Source: Streptomyces sp. NBC_00483 (lineage in GTDB: Bacteria; Actinomycetota; Actinomycetes; Streptomycetales; Streptomycetaceae). Taken from it: a stretch of 64,000 nucleotides of DNA. The stretch is from positions 3,286,001-3,350,000 of the forward strand of contig NZ_CP107880.1 in assembly GCF_036013745.1 (NCBI RefSeq). The letters are read 5' to 3'. A program made the translations under genes and the position numbers. Under the pieces are notes generated by a model, which was given only the letters and a program-made list of their open reading frames with translations, did no database searches and was not told the origin of the DNA. Within the stretch, counting starts at the first letter, position 1, and each line of letters begins with the position of its first letter. Below, one piece after another: positions 33,879 to 42,769 of the stretch.

Positions 33879-33926
33879 GGGGCTCTGCCCCGGACCCCGC
33901 GGGCTCTCGTCCTACTGCGGGCTCTC
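33879..33926 (+). repeat. Dispersed repeat, type A, overlapping a gene end
   Basis: Starts GGGGCTCTGCCCCGGACCCC and runs into the convergent small gene, covering its stop codon at 33912 and last few codons. Shared end sequence (CTGCGGGCT) means the C-terminal residues ESPQ of that protein are repeat-derived. Confidence 0.75.
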
Positions 33927-34127
33927 CTTATTCCACTTGGGATCGTTGTCCCACTCCAGGTTTCGTTCCTTCGCGGTGTCCATCGCGTGTTGGGCCTCCT
34001 CGCGGGAGGCGTAGGGGCCGAAACGGTCCTTGTTGGGGCACTCCGGCCCCTCCTCGACCTTCTTGTGCTCCAGGCAGTAGTACCACTCGCCCGGCTTTCC
34101 GACGGTTCGCTTCTTGAACAGCGCCAC
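33912..34127 (-). CDS. Small conserved protein, 71 aa (SPOR-like motif)
   Basis: The sequence [20 protein letters not shown] is followed by [20 protein letters not shown] and [33 protein letters not shown] resembles the end of a SPOR peptidoglycan-binding repeat, and two cysteines (CLEHKK, PECP) could form a metal site. From memory this is a widely conserved streptomycete protein. The GTG at 34127 has GAGAGGAG 5 nt upstream. It lies back-to-back with map, start codons 58 bp apart. Confidence 0.8.
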   Translation of the reverse strand: MALFKKRTVGKPGEWYYCLEHKKVEEGPECPNKDRFGPYASREEAQHAMDTAKERNLEWDNDPKWNKESPQ

Positions 34128-34171
34128 GGCGGCTCCTCTCGTCCCCGCCATGCTCCCCCACGCGCGCTCGT

Positions 34172-34184
34172 TACACTCGCTGGC
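34172..34184 (+). promoter_or_regulatory. Leaderless promoter -10 (TACACT-N7-ATG) of map
   Basis: TACACT (34172-34177) lies 7 nt before the map ATG, which lacks a ribosome-binding site. Confidence 0.65.
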
Positions 34185-35057
34185 ATGTCTGGTCAGTCGG
34201 GGGCGTCGTCCGCCCTGCTCGTTCCGGGGGAGATCTCCCCCACCCGTTCCGTGCCCGGGAACATCCGGCGCCCCGAGTACGTCGGCAAGCCCGCGCCGAC
34301 CCCGTACACGGGCCCCGAGGTGCAGACCCCGGAGACCGTCGAGGCGATGCGGATCGCCGGACGGATCGCCGCGCGGGCCATGGCGGAGGCGGCGAAGGCG
34401 ATCGCCCCGGGTGTCACCACGGACGAGTTGGACCGGATCGCGCACGAGTACATGTGCGACCACGGCGCGTACCCGTCCACGCTCGGCTACCGCGGCTTCC
34501 AGAAGTCGCTGTGCACGAGCGTCAACGAGGTCATCTGCCACGGCATCCCGGACTCGACCGTCCTCAAGGACGGCGACATCGTCAACCTCGACGTCACCGC
34601 GTACATCGGCGGCGTGCACGGCGACAACAACGCCACGTACCTGGTGGGCGACGTCGACGAGGAGTCGAGGCTGCTCGTCGAGCGGACCCGTGAGTCCCTC
34701 GACCGCGCCATCAAGGCCGTCAAGCCGGGCCGCCAGATCAACATCATCGGCCGGGTCATCGAGTCGTACGCGAAGAGGTTCGGGTACGGCGTCGTGCGCG
34801 ACTTCACCGGGCACGGCATCAGCTCGTCGTTCCACAGCGGCCTGATCATCCCGCATTACGACTCCCCGCAGGCCACGACCGTGATCCAGCCCGGCATGAC
34901 GTTCACGATCGAGCCGATGCTCACGCTCGGCACGTACGAGTACGACATGTGGGAGGACGGCTGGACCGTCGTCACCAAGGACCGCAAGCGGACCGCCCAG
35001 TTCGAGCACACGCTCGTCGTCACGGAGAGCGGCACGGAGATCCTCACGCTGCCGTAG
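34185..35057 (+). CDS. map: Type I methionine aminopeptidase
   Basis: A 290-residue cytoplasmic enzyme that removes the initiator methionine. The five metal ligands are visible: Asp in [14 protein letters not shown], Asp in [11 protein letters not shown], His in FTGHGIS, Glu in [10 protein letters not shown] and Glu in [21 protein letters not shown] carries the substrate-site histidine. The N-terminal 45-residue extension ([20 protein letters not shown]) is the SH3-ligand-like tail of actinobacterial MetAP1c proteins. Many Streptomyces carry a second map in the ribosomal cluster. It is followed by a strong hairpin. Confidence 0.96.
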   Translation: MSGQSGASSALLVPGEISPTRSVPGNIRRPEYVGKPAPTPYTGPEVQTPETVEAMRIAGRIAARAMAEAAKAIAPGVTTDELDRIAHEYMCDHGAYPSTLGYRGFQKSLCTSVNEVICHGIPDSTVLKDGDIVNLDVTAYIGGVHGDNNATYLVGDVDEESRLLVERTRESLDRAIKAVKPGRQINIIGRVIESYAKRFGYGVVRDFTGHGISSSFHSGLIIPHYDSPQATTVIQPGMTFTIEPMLTLGTYEYDMWEDGWTVVTKDRKRTAQFEHTLVVTESGTEILTLP

Positions 35058-35076
35058 GCGACGCCTCTCGCGCATC

Positions 35077-35103
35077 GAGCCCGCCCCTTTGTGGGGCGGG
35101 CTC
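35077..35103 (+). terminator. Hairpin terminator after map
   Basis: GAGCCCGCCCC (35077-35087) pairs perfectly with GGGGCGGGCTC (35093-35103), with a TTTGT loop and a TGCTGTTT tail. Confidence 0.9.
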
Positions 35104-35174
35104 TGCTGTTTACGTTCCCCTGATCGGAGAACCGGGTAGGTTTTTACCGACAGCGTGTCGGGAAGGCTGTAATC

Positions 35175-35193
35175 TTAGGCAAGCCTAACCTAA
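35175..35193 (+). promoter_or_regulatory. IdeR/DmdR-type iron box before heme oxygenase
   Basis: TTAGGCAAGCCTAACCTAA matches the iron-box consensus TTAGGTTAGGCTAACCTAA at 16 of 19 positions. A -10-like TAATAC (35195-35200) follows directly, so a bound iron repressor would cover the promoter. The gene start is at 35221. Confidence 0.88.
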
Positions 35194-35220
35194 TTAATAC
35201 TCATCGGCGGAGGCCCCCTT

Positions 35221-35871
35221 ATGGACACCCCGTTCTCCACTCTGATCCGCACCGCTTCGCACGAGCAGCACACGGAGGCGGAGACGTCGACGTTCATGGG
35301 TGATCTGCTCGGCGGGCGGCTCGGCGTGGACGCGTACGCGCGGTACACGGAGCAACTGTGGTTCGTTTACCGGGCACTTGAGGACGGCGCCAAGCACCTT
35401 GCCGAGGATCCGGTGGCCGGGCCGTTCATTCAGCCGGAGCTGCTGCGCGTACCCGAGCTGGAGCGCGACCTCGCACATCTGCGGGGTCCTGACTGGCGGG
35501 AGACCGTGTCCGCGCTGCCGCAGACGCGGGCGTACGCGGAGCGGGTCGCGGAGTGTGCGGCGTCCTGGCCGGGTGGGTATGTGGCGCACCACTACACGCG
35601 CTACCTGGGCGACCTCTCGGGTGGGCAGATCATCCGCGACAAGGCGGAGAAGACGTGGGGGTTCGCGCGCAAGGGGGACGGCGTGCGGTTCTACGTTTTT
35701 GAGGGCGTTTCGAACCCTGCGGCGTTCAAGCGGCACTACCGGGAGCTGCTTGATGCGATCGCCGTGGATGAGCTGGAGAAGCAGCGGGTTGTCGCCGAGT
35801 GCAAGGCGGCGTTCGCCTTGAATACGGGGGTGTTTCGCGGGCTGGGCGAAGAGTTTCGGTCGGCCGCGTGA
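35221..35871 (+). CDS. hmuO: Heme oxygenase (biliverdin-forming)
   Basis: A 216-residue cytoplasmic enzyme that opens heme to biliverdin, CO and ferrous iron. The proximal histidine lies in RTASHEQHTEAETSTFMGDL (His17, aligning with QAHEKAEHS of HmuO), and the distal-helix glycine motif is YLGDLSGGQIIRD. Length is normal. The ATG has GGAGG upstream and an iron box 28 bp before it, so it should be made under iron starvation. It would process heme imported by HmuTUV, encoded 22 kb away in this window. Confidence 0.95.
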   Translation: MDTPFSTLIRTASHEQHTEAETSTFMGDLLGGRLGVDAYARYTEQLWFVYRALEDGAKHLAEDPVAGPFIQPELLRVPELERDLAHLRGPDWRETVSALPQTRAYAERVAECAASWPGGYVAHHYTRYLGDLSGGQIIRDKAEKTWGFARKGDGVRFYVFEGVSNPAAFKRHYRELLDAIAVDELEKQRVVAECKAAFALNTGVFRGLGEEFRSAA

Positions 35872-35898
35872 TCGTTTCGCGGCACCGGCGTTACGGCC

Positions 35899-35947
35899 TC
35901 GGGGCTCTGCCCCGGACCCCGCGCCTCAATCGCCGGCGGGGCTGGAA
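35899..35947 (+). repeat. Dispersed repeat, type A
   Basis: GGGGCTCTGCCCCGGACCCC, a CTCAATCGCCGGCGGGGCTG segment and GAAAT, located between the convergent heme oxygenase and PhzF genes. It may double as a terminator. Confidence 0.8.
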
Positions 35948-35969
35948 ATGCTCACCCGCCGCCGACCCG

Positions 35970-36623
35970 TCAAGCTAGCCGAACCCGGCCGCCCACCTCT
36001 ATCGAACCCCCCGGCTGGGGTGCCGTCAGGATTTGGGAGCCGCGGCCCTGGCGGATGTTGAGGGCGCGGCCGAGTCGACCGGTCAGCGCCAGTGCCGCCG
36101 CTCCCGTCGCCTCGTCCTCCACGATGCCGTCGCCGCGGCCGGGGAAGCCGCGGGCCCTGACCCGGCCCGCCGCCTCGTCCTCCCAGGCCCACGCGTAGAT
36201 CCACTCCCCCGCCGGAGGAACCGGCAGCGCGTCGACCTCGGCGACGGAGTCGTACTGCCGCAACGTACGGCCGGTCACCCACTCCGCGCGCGCCTCGACC
36301 CAGCTGAACTCGCCGTCCTGGCGCGCCCCGACGATCCCCGCGGGCACGACGAGTTCCGGTACGTCGAGCAGCCAGGCCGTGCCGACGCAGGGGTGCCCGG
36401 CGAACGGCAGGCGCGCGGTCGGCGTGTAGATGTCGATGACGCCGCGCTCGGGGTCGTCGACGAAGACCGTCTCGCTGAAGCCCAATTTGGTGGCGAACGC
36501 CTGCCGTTCGTCCCGGTCGCGCAGGCGGGAGCCGTCACGGACGACGCCCAGCGCGTTGCCCTCCCCGCCGTCGGGGGCGCAGAAGACGCGCACCACGTCG
36601 TACTCGATGCCGTACTCGTTCAT
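35970..36623 (-). CDS. PhzF-family isomerase-like protein
   Basis: A 217-residue protein of the PhzF/diaminopimelate-epimerase-like fold. VVRVFCAPDGGEGNALGVV gives the N-terminal DGxxGN-type motif; FSETVFVDDPERGVIDIYTP, LPFAGHPCVGTAWLL and the terminal DEATGAAALALTGRLGR are family signatures. It is shorter than classic PhzF (about 280 residues). The catalytic Glu of PhzF (usually in the segment before ETVF) is not obvious, so its reaction is open. No phenazine genes are present. An in-frame TTG 12 bp upstream is an alternative start. Confidence 0.82.
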   Translation of the reverse strand: MNEYGIEYDVVRVFCAPDGGEGNALGVVRDGSRLRDRDERQAFATKLGFSETVFVDDPERGVIDIYTPTARLPFAGHPCVGTAWLLDVPELVVPAGIVGARQDGEFSWVEARAEWVTGRTLRQYDSVAEVDALPVPPAGEWIYAWAWEDEAAGRVRARGFPGRGDGIVEDEATGAAALALTGRLGRALNIRQGRGSQILTAPQPGGSIEVGGRVRLA

Positions 36624-36697
36624 GCCGGAAGTCAACCACGCGACATCCGGCGCTTGACCGGCACTTGACCCTCCCCTGACTTGCCCATGGGTGGCAC

Positions 36698-36736
36698 TGA
36701 GGTAAGCCTCATATAAGTTAGGTCCGCCTTAGTTAC
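36698..36736 (+). promoter_or_regulatory. Two degenerate iron boxes upstream of efeO
   Basis: TGAGGTAAGCCTCATATAA (36698-36716) matches the iron-box consensus at 13 of 19 positions and contains the perfect inverted repeat TGAGG-TAAG-CCTCA. TTAGGTCCGCCTTAGTTAC (36718-36736) matches at 12 of 19. Their tandem arrangement in the AT-rich gap before efeO suggests IdeR/DmdR control by two weaker sites. Confidence 0.65.
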
Positions 36737-36787
36737 CCCCTGTTCCTGTGCACCCCCTGTACTGCTGCTGTACGTCTTGGAGCCTGC

Positions 36788-37933
36788 ATGCGCGCCGCCC
36801 GACTCACCGTTTCCACTGCCGTCGCCGCGGTCGCCGTTCTGACCGCCGTCACGGGCTGCACCCAGAAAAGCGACGCCAAGGGCGCCGGTTCCGGTTCGAT
36901 CAAGGTGACCGCCGACGACGACAGCTGCAAGGTCTCGAAGAAGCAGTTCCCGGCGGGGCACGTGGAGTTGGCGGTCGAGAACAAGGGGTCCCGGGTCACC
37001 GAGGTCGAGATCCTCTTCCCGGACGACCGGATCGTCTCCGAGCGCGAGAACATCGGCCCCGGCACCAGGCACAGCCTCACCGCCGAGGTGAAGAGCGGCG
37101 ACTACCGCATCGCCTGCATCCCGGGCATGAAGGGCAAGGGCCACCGCCAGGACGTCAAGGTGACCGGCGGGAAGAGCACGGCGAAGCGGGACCCGCGGCT
37201 CGACGACGCCGTCGCCGCCTACCGCCAGTACACCCAGACGCAGGCCGACGAGACGCTGCCGAAGGTGAAGACGTTCACCGACGCCGTCCGCGACGGCGAC
37301 CTGAAGGCGGCCAAGAAGGCGTACGCCCCCTCCCGTATCGGCTGGGAGCGCACCGAGCCGGTCGCCGAGTCCTTCGGTGACATCGACCCGAAGGTCGACG
37401 TGCGGGCCGACGGCCTCGAAGAGGGCCAGAAGTGGACCGGCTGGCACCGCCTGGAGAAGGCGCTGTGGAAGGACAAGAAGATCGGCAAGACCGAGAAGGG
37501 GCTCGCCGACCGGCTCGACAAGGACCTCGAGGACTGGCAGCAGCGCGTCGGCAAGGCGGAGATCACGCCCACCTCCATGGCCAACGGCGCCAAGGAGCTG
37601 CTCGACGAGGTCGCCACCGGCAAGGTCACCGGCGAGGAGGAGCGCTACTCGCACACCGACCTCGTCGACTTCAAGGCCAACGTCGAGGGCGCCGAGAAGG
37701 CGTACGAGCTGCTCAAGCCGGTCGCGTCGAAGAACGACGCCGCACTGACCAAGGAGCTGGACAAGCAGTTCGCCGCGCTCGACACGCTGCTCGACAAGTA
37801 CCGCGAGGACAAGAGCAGTTACGAGTTCACGTCCTACGACAAGGTCGGCAAGGCGGAGCAGAAGGAGCTGTCCGACGCGGTCAACGCGCTGGCGGAGCCG
37901 CTGTCCAAGCTGGCCGCCGCGGTCGTCAAGTAG
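36788..37933 (+). CDS. efeO: Iron uptake lipoprotein EfeO (cupredoxin plus M75 domain)
   Basis: A 381-residue exported lipoprotein (lipobox VTGC, Cys about 20). An N-terminal cupredoxin-like domain (about residues 35-120, PAGHVELAVENKGSRVTEVE, SGDYRIACIPGMKG) is followed by an imelysin/M75 helical domain with the HxxE metal motif in GWHRLEKALW. EfeO binds iron at the cell surface and hands it to EfeU. It is the first gene of efeO-efeB-efeU, with short gaps. A TTGGAG ribosome-binding site precedes the ATG. Confidence 0.94.
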   Translation: MRAARLTVSTAVAAVAVLTAVTGCTQKSDAKGAGSGSIKVTADDDSCKVSKKQFPAGHVELAVENKGSRVTEVEILFPDDRIVSERENIGPGTRHSLTAEVKSGDYRIACIPGMKGKGHRQDVKVTGGKSTAKRDPRLDDAVAAYRQYTQTQADETLPKVKTFTDAVRDGDLKAAKKAYAPSRIGWERTEPVAESFGDIDPKVDVRADGLEEGQKWTGWHRLEKALWKDKKIGKTEKGLADRLDKDLEDWQQRVGKAEITPTSMANGAKELLDEVATGKVTGEEERYSHTDLVDFKANVEGAEKAYELLKPVASKNDAALTKELDKQFAALDTLLDKYREDKSSYEFTSYDKVGKAEQKELSDAVNALAEPLSKLAAAVVK

Positions 37934-37985
37934 CCATCGTCAAGTAGCCGAGTACATGCACACGCACCACGAGGAGAGGGCCGCC

Positions 37986-39269
37986 ATGGCGGACGACGAG
38001 ACCTCCAACTCCCCTTCCCCTTCCCGGCGTTCCCTGCTCACCGTCGGCGGCGCCGGGCTCGCGCTCGGCGCCGCGGCCGCGGGCGGCGCCGTCGCCCTGG
38101 CCCGGTCCGACGACGGCTCGGACATGCAGCCCGCCGGCGAGGCGGGCGGCGCGGTGCCGTTCCACGGCGCGCACCAGGCCGGGATCGCCACGGCGGTGCA
38201 GGACCGGCTGCACTTCGCGGCGTTCGACGTGAAGACGGCCGACCGCGAGGAGTTCGTGCAGCTCCTGAAGGACTGGACGAAGGCCGCCGCGCGGATGACC
38301 GAGGGGCACACCGTCGGCGAGGGCGCGTACGGCGGGCTCGTCGAGGCGCCGCCGGACGACACGGGCGAGGCGCTGGGACTTCAGCCGTCCCGGCTCACGC
38401 TGACGATCGGCTTCGGCCCCTCCCTCTTCGAGAAGCACGGGAAGGCCCTCGGCATCGCCGACAGGCGCCCGGAGGCGCTCGTCGACCTGCCGAAGTTCCC
38501 CGGCGAGAACCTGGAGAGGACCCGCAGCGGCGGCGATCTGTGCGTCCAGGCCTGCGCCGACGACCCGCAGGTCGCCGTGCACGCCATCCGCAATCTCGCC
38601 CGGATCGGCATGGGCAAGGTCGCCATCCGCTGGTCGCAGCTCGGCTTCGGCAAGACGTCGTCGACGACGCCGGACGCGCAGACCCCTCGTAACCTGATGG
38701 GCTTCAAGGACGGCACCCGCAATATCGCGGGCACCGAGAAGGGCCGCCTCGCCAAGCATGTGTGGGTGGACTCTCCGGGCGACGGCGCCGGCTGGATGAA
38801 GGGCGGCTCGTATCTGGTCGCCCGCCGGATCCGGATGAACGTCGAGACCTGGGACCGTACGTCGCTTCAGGAGCAGGAGGACGTGTTCGGCCGGGACAAG
38901 GGTGTGGGCGCTCCGGTCGGCAAGGCGAAGGAGCGCGACGAGCCGTTCCTGAAGGCGATGAAGCCGGACGCGCACGTGCGGCTCGCGCACCCCGACTCCA
39001 ACCACGGGGCGACGCTGCTGCGCCGCGGCTACTCGTTCACCGACGGCACGGACGGCCTCGGCCGGCTCGACGCGGGCCTGTTCTTCCTCGCGTACCAGAA
39101 GGACATGCGCAAGGGGTTCATCCCGGTGCAGCGCAGCCTCGCGACCGACGCGCTCAACGAGTACATCCAGCACGTCGGTTCGGCGGTGTTCGCGGTGCCG
39201 CCGGGAGTGCGGGACGGCAGTGACTGGTGGGGCCGCGGCCTCTTCGAGCAGAAGCACAAGGAGGCGTGA
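37986..39269 (+). CDS. efeB: Deferrochelatase/DyP-type peroxidase EfeB
   Basis: A 427-residue Tat-exported heme peroxidase. SRRSLLTVGGAGLALGAAAA is the twin-arginine signal. The DyP signature GFKDGTRN (GxxDG, catalytic Asp) lies near residue 240, and the proximal heme histidine region is VRLAHPDSNHGATLLRRGYS. EfeB oxidises ferrous iron or releases iron from heme outside the membrane to feed EfeU. The ATG at 37986 follows GAGGAGAGG; an in-frame start 30 bp upstream would spoil the signal peptide. It lies 52 bp after efeO and 6 bp before efeU. Confidence 0.94.
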   Translation: MADDETSNSPSPSRRSLLTVGGAGLALGAAAAGGAVALARSDDGSDMQPAGEAGGAVPFHGAHQAGIATAVQDRLHFAAFDVKTADREEFVQLLKDWTKAAARMTEGHTVGEGAYGGLVEAPPDDTGEALGLQPSRLTLTIGFGPSLFEKHGKALGIADRRPEALVDLPKFPGENLERTRSGGDLCVQACADDPQVAVHAIRNLARIGMGKVAIRWSQLGFGKTSSTTPDAQTPRNLMGFKDGTRNIAGTEKGRLAKHVWVDSPGDGAGWMKGGSYLVARRIRMNVETWDRTSLQEQEDVFGRDKGVGAPVGKAKERDEPFLKAMKPDAHVRLAHPDSNHGATLLRRGYSFTDGTDGLGRLDAGLFFLAYQKDMRKGFIPVQRSLATDALNEYIQHVGSAVFAVPPGVRDGSDWWGRGLFEQKHKEA

Positions 39270-39275
39270 GACGCG

Positions 39276-40121
39276 ATGTTCGCGAACTATCTGATCGGGC
39301 TGCGTGAAGGGCTCGAAGCCAGCCTCATCGTGTGCATCCTCGTCGCGTACCTGGTGAAGACGGAGCGCAGGGACGCCCTGAAGCCGGTGTGGGCGGGGAT
39401 CGGGGCCGCCGTCCTCGTGTCGCTCGCCTTCGGCGCGGGCCTGGAGTTCGGCTCGCAGGAGCTGACGTTCAAGGCGCAGGAGGCGCTCGGCGGTTCGCTG
39501 TCGATCATCGCCGTGGGCCTGGTGACGTGGATGGTGTTCTGGATGCGGCGCACGGCCCGGCACCTGAAGACGGAGCTGCACGGAAAGCTCGACAGCGCCC
39601 TGCAGATGGGCACGGTGGCGCTGGTCGTGACGGCGTTCCTCGCGGTGGGCCGCGAGGGCCTTGAGACGTCGCTGTTCGTGTGGACGGCGGTGCACGCCAC
39701 CAGCAACGGCACGACGGACCCGGTGATCGGCGCGCTGCTCGGGCTCGCCACGGCGGTGTTCCTCGGCTGGCTGTTCTACCGGGGCGCGCTCCGCATCAAC
39801 CTGGCGAAGTTCTTCACGTGGACCGGCGCGATGCTTGTCGTCGTGGCGGCGGGCGTCCTCGCGTACGGCTTCCACGATCTCCAGGAGGCCGGATTCGTCG
39901 GCGGCCTCAACAACCTGGCGTTCGACATCAGTTCCACGATCGCGCCCGACGGCTGGCTCGGCACGCTCCTGAAGGGCGTCTTCAACTTCCAGCCCGACCC
40001 GACGGTTCTTCAGGTAACCGTCTGGTTCGTCTACCTTGTCCCCACTCTCGCCCTGTTCTTCGCGCCTCCCGGACTGTTTTCCCGCAGGGTCGCGGCAGTG
40101 CGGGCCTCCTCTTCCCGGTAG
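39276..40121 (+). CDS. efeU: FTR1-family iron permease EfeU
   Basis: A 281-residue membrane protein with seven hydrophobic segments. Both iron-ligand REGLE motifs are present: LREGLEASL (residues 10-14) in helix 1 and VGREGLETSL (about 124-128) in helix 4. It imports oxidised iron delivered by EfeO/EfeB. The ATG is 6 bp after the efeB stop. Gene order is O-B-U rather than the E. coli order U-O-B. The C-terminal Ser/Arg tail is short. Confidence 0.95.
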   Translation: MFANYLIGLREGLEASLIVCILVAYLVKTERRDALKPVWAGIGAAVLVSLAFGAGLEFGSQELTFKAQEALGGSLSIIAVGLVTWMVFWMRRTARHLKTELHGKLDSALQMGTVALVVTAFLAVGREGLETSLFVWTAVHATSNGTTDPVIGALLGLATAVFLGWLFYRGALRINLAKFFTWTGAMLVVVAAGVLAYGFHDLQEAGFVGGLNNLAFDISSTIAPDGWLGTLLKGVFNFQPDPTVLQVTVWFVYLVPTLALFFAPPGLFSRRVAAVRASSSR

Positions 40122-40169
40122 GGTTCGGGCCCGTGGCAGGGGCTGGGAGCGGAAGGTGAGTCGAACGTC

Positions 40170-41150
40170 ATGAGCGAGGCCAGGAACAGGTTCGGCCGAC
40201 CGGTCGCGGCGGCTGCGGCCGCGGTCGTGCTGTCCCTCACCGCCGGCGGCTGTGTGACCGTGCACGGCGAGTTGGAGATCGTCCCGACGACCACGAAGGG
40301 GCAGGCGGCGCGCGCCGTCGACGCCTTCGTGGACGCGTACAACGAGGCGGAGAAGAACTACGACGCCGACGCCGACGCTAAGTACGTCACCGGGGCGCTC
40401 GGCGCGATCGACGCGGCGAAGCTGAAGGCCGGTCGCGCTCTCCACCCGGACGGCAACCCGAAGCACGTGCCGCTGGAGCTCACCGACACGCAGATCACGG
40501 TGCCGAAGAAGGCGGGCTGGCCGCGCTGGTTCGTGTCGAACTCGGACACCGAGCGGGTCCCCGGCTACCGCTGGGTGATGGTCTTCACCCGCAACGCCGA
40601 GAACGCGCCGTGGGCGGTCTCGTACCTGTCGCTGTTCCGCGAGGGCACGGTCCCCAAGTTCAAGCAGGACAAGGACGGCCTGGGCGAGGCCGTCGACCCG
40701 GACGAGTCGGGTCTCGCGCAGCGTCCGAAGGACATGGGCAAGAAGTACATCCAGTACCTCAAGAAGGGCGGGGACGGCTACGTCCCGGGCCTGCACACCA
40801 CGCGCTGGCGCCAGACCCGCGACAAGATCGACACGCGCCCCGGCCTCACCACGCAGTTCATCGACGAGCCCCTCACCGAGGGCAACTACGCGCCTGTGGC
40901 CCTGCGCACCGAGAACGGCGGCGCCCTCGTCTTCTTCACGACCCGCCGCTACGAGAAGCTGACCGCGTTCCCCGGCAGCAACCTGCCCACGATCGGGGAG
41001 GACGTGAAGGCGCTGATGAAGGGCGAGCCCAAGCAGTCGGCGATGTACGGCTACGTCTCCGGCCAGGCGGCCATCGACCCGCCGAAGTCCTCGGGGAAGG
41101 TGAACGTGGTGTCGCGGGTGGAGGGCATCACGACGGCCGAAGGCAGCTGA
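40170..41150 (+). CDS. Conserved secreted lipoprotein
   Basis: A 326-residue protein with a signal peptide and lipobox (SLTAGGC, Cys about 28). The mature part is mixed alpha/beta without cofactor motifs; notable stretches are RWFVSNSDTERVPGYRWVMV, KFKQDKDGLGEAVDPDESG and YAPVALRTENGGALVFFTTR. I recall a streptomycete family of this kind (DUF8094-like) downstream of efe genes, but the name is uncertain. It starts 48 bp after efeU in the same direction and may share the iron-controlled transcript. Confidence 0.78.
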   Translation: MSEARNRFGRPVAAAAAAVVLSLTAGGCVTVHGELEIVPTTTKGQAARAVDAFVDAYNEAEKNYDADADAKYVTGALGAIDAAKLKAGRALHPDGNPKHVPLELTDTQITVPKKAGWPRWFVSNSDTERVPGYRWVMVFTRNAENAPWAVSYLSLFREGTVPKFKQDKDGLGEAVDPDESGLAQRPKDMGKKYIQYLKKGGDGYVPGLHTTRWRQTRDKIDTRPGLTTQFIDEPLTEGNYAPVALRTENGGALVFFTTRRYEKLTAFPGSNLPTIGEDVKALMKGEPKQSAMYGYVSGQAAIDPPKSSGKVNVVSRVEGITTAEGS

Positions 41151-41172
41151 CGGTCACCCGTTGTCGCGGTCC

Positions 41173-41222
41173 CGGGGCTCCGCCCCGGACCCCGCCGGCT
41201 CTCGTCCAGATGCGGGCTTGAT
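41173..41222 (+). repeat. Dispersed repeat, type A
   Basis: GGGGCTCCGCCCCGGACCCC start and GGGCTTGAT end, filling the gap between two convergent genes; its last base is the first base of the prim-pol gene's stop codon. Confidence 0.8.
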
Positions 41223-41974
41223 CACGGCCACGCCGACGTGTAGTCCGGCTCCTCCGCCCCCACATACCGCGCACACGCATCCGTCAACGTTTCCAACAAC
41301 GTCAACGGATCCGGAAGCGGATGCTCCAGACCCCGCACCCAGAACACCTCCCGCTCACCGGGCAACCGCGCCGGCGGCACCAGAACGTACGACCCACGGC
41401 AGTGCCACCGCAGCCCGGGATGCTCGTCCATGGTCTCGGGATGGCAGTCCAGCTCGCAGGGCCACCACTCGTCCTCCTCGTCCGGCGTCCCGCGCGTCGC
41501 CGTGAAGAAGAGCATGCGGTCACCGCCGGACTCGGCGACGGGCCCGACCTCGATCCCGGCGGCAAGGAGCCGCTCCAGCGCCTCGTGCCCGGCGTCCAGC
41601 GGAACGTCGAGGACGTCGTGGACCATGCCGGTCGCGGTGATGAAATTGGCCTGCGGCTGATGCCTCGCCCAGCGCTCGATCTGCGCGCGGTCCGTCGTGG
41701 ACTGGGTCTGCCAGGCGAAGGAGACGGGGTGCCTGCCGGGGGTCGGACAGCCGACGCGATTGCACGAACATCGGTAGTCGGAAGGGTACGCGGCCGGGGC
41801 CAGCGGCAGTCCGGCGGCGGCAGCGGCGAAGAGCAGGTCCTCGCGGGCCGCATCGGCGGCCGCGGTGTCCTTCGGGCCGCGCGCGCCCCTCAGCCACCGT
41901 GCGATGAGGCCGCCCGTCGTGCGCCCCTCGGTACCGCTCCGCCCGCCGAATCGGCGGCCCTGCTCCGCGCCCAT
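41222..41974 (-). CDS. Bifunctional primase/polymerase N-terminal-like protein
   Basis: A 250-residue protein resembling the prim-pol N-terminal domain of actinomycete replication-type proteins: EDLLFAAAAAGLPLAPAAYP, a cysteine cluster CSCNRVGCPTPGRHP, then HQPQANFITATGMVHDVLDV and GGDRMLFFTATRG. The canonical D-x-D/H catalytic pattern is not clear (VLDVPLDAGHEALERL replaces the usual VVDVD), and no helicase or phage genes adjoin it. It may be a non-catalytic or regulatory descendant. The ATG at 41974 was chosen for its GAGGGG site; starts at 41989 or 42073 are possible. Confidence 0.7.
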   Translation of the reverse strand: MGAEQGRRFGGRSGTEGRTTGGLIARWLRGARGPKDTAAADAAREDLLFAAAAAGLPLAPAAYPSDYRCSCNRVGCPTPGRHPVSFAWQTQSTTDRAQIERWARHQPQANFITATGMVHDVLDVPLDAGHEALERLLAAGIEVGPVAESGGDRMLFFTATRGTPDEEDEWWPCELDCHPETMDEHPGLRWHCRGSYVLVPPARLPGEREVFWVRGLEHPLPDPLTLLETLTDACARYVGAEEPDYTSAWP

Positions 41975-42109
41975 CAATCCCCTCACCATCGCCGTCGAGC
42001 GACTGCTGTCGTGCCGAGTCCGGATGAACCTTGGACCAAAAGTGTCCCACCATCCTGCGCCTCGGGTGGCCACAGTCCATATCCGGGGTATGTGAGGGGT
42101 CTTCTCCGG

Positions 42110-42769
42110 CTAGTTGCGGGGGCCGATGCCGTAGAGGGCGTACTCGACGATCGTGTCCGCGTACGCGTGGTCCAGCGGGCCGGTGTTCTGCAGCCAGCGC
42201 TGGGCGAGCGGGCCGGAGAAGAGGTCGCGGGCGACCAGTGGGTCGACCCCGGCGCGGATCTGGCCGGCCTCCTGCGCGGCGCGCAGCCTGGCCGCGTACA
42301 GGTCGAGTCCGGGCATGAGGAGCTTGGCGACGAAATCCTCGGCGAAGTCGCGGTTGGCGAGTCCCTCGGCGGCGAGCGCGCGGGCCGGGGCCTCGAAGCG
42401 GGGGTCCTTGAGCTCGTCGACGGTGGCGCGCAGCACCAGCTTGAGGTCTGCCTCGATGTCGCCGGTGTCGGGCAGGGAGTCGAAGTCGAGCGGGTAGTCC
42501 GGGTGCTTCTCGGCGGCGGCTTCCTGGTTGCGCTCGCCGAGGTCGATGAAGGCCTCCATCAGGACCTCGGCCTTCGAGCCCCACCACCGGTAGATCGTCT
42601 GCTTGCCGACACCGGCGCGGGCGGCGATGCCCTCGATGGTGGTGCGCGGGTAGCCGATCTCTCCTACGAGGGCGAGGGCGGCGTCGTAGATCGCGCGGCG
42701 GGAACGTTCGCTGCGGCGGGTGGCGTCGGGGACGGCCTTCTTCGCCGACTGGCTCTTCGTGTCTGACAT
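42110..42769 (-). CDS. TetR-family transcriptional regulator
   Basis: A 219-residue repressor. The helix-turn-helix is in RTTIEGIAARAGVGKQTIYR, then WWGSKAEVLMEAF (residues about 43-75); the rest is a TetR_C ligand domain. The recognition helix AGVGKxTIYR is nearly the same as that of the TetR at 20526. It is divergent from a small DUF6243-like gene, with three similar palindromes in between. Its ATG is 6 nt after a minus-strand TACATT, so the message is probably leaderless and autoregulated. Confidence 0.9.
   Translation of the reverse strand: MSDTKSQSAKKAVPDATRRSERSRRAIYDAALALVGEIGYPRTTIEGIAARAGVGKQTIYRWWGSKAEVLMEAFIDLGERNQEAAAEKHPDYPLDFDSLPDTGDIEADLKLVLRATVDELKDPRFEAPARALAAEGLANRDFAEDFVAKLLMPGLDLYAARLRAAQEAGQIRAGVDPLVARDLFSGPLAQRWLQNTGPLDHAYADTIVEYALYGIGPRN

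Noticed and set aside
35970..36623. Phenazine biosynthesis gene.
   Set aside because: The PhzF-like fold is widespread outside phenazine pathways, the protein is short, and no other phz gene is present.
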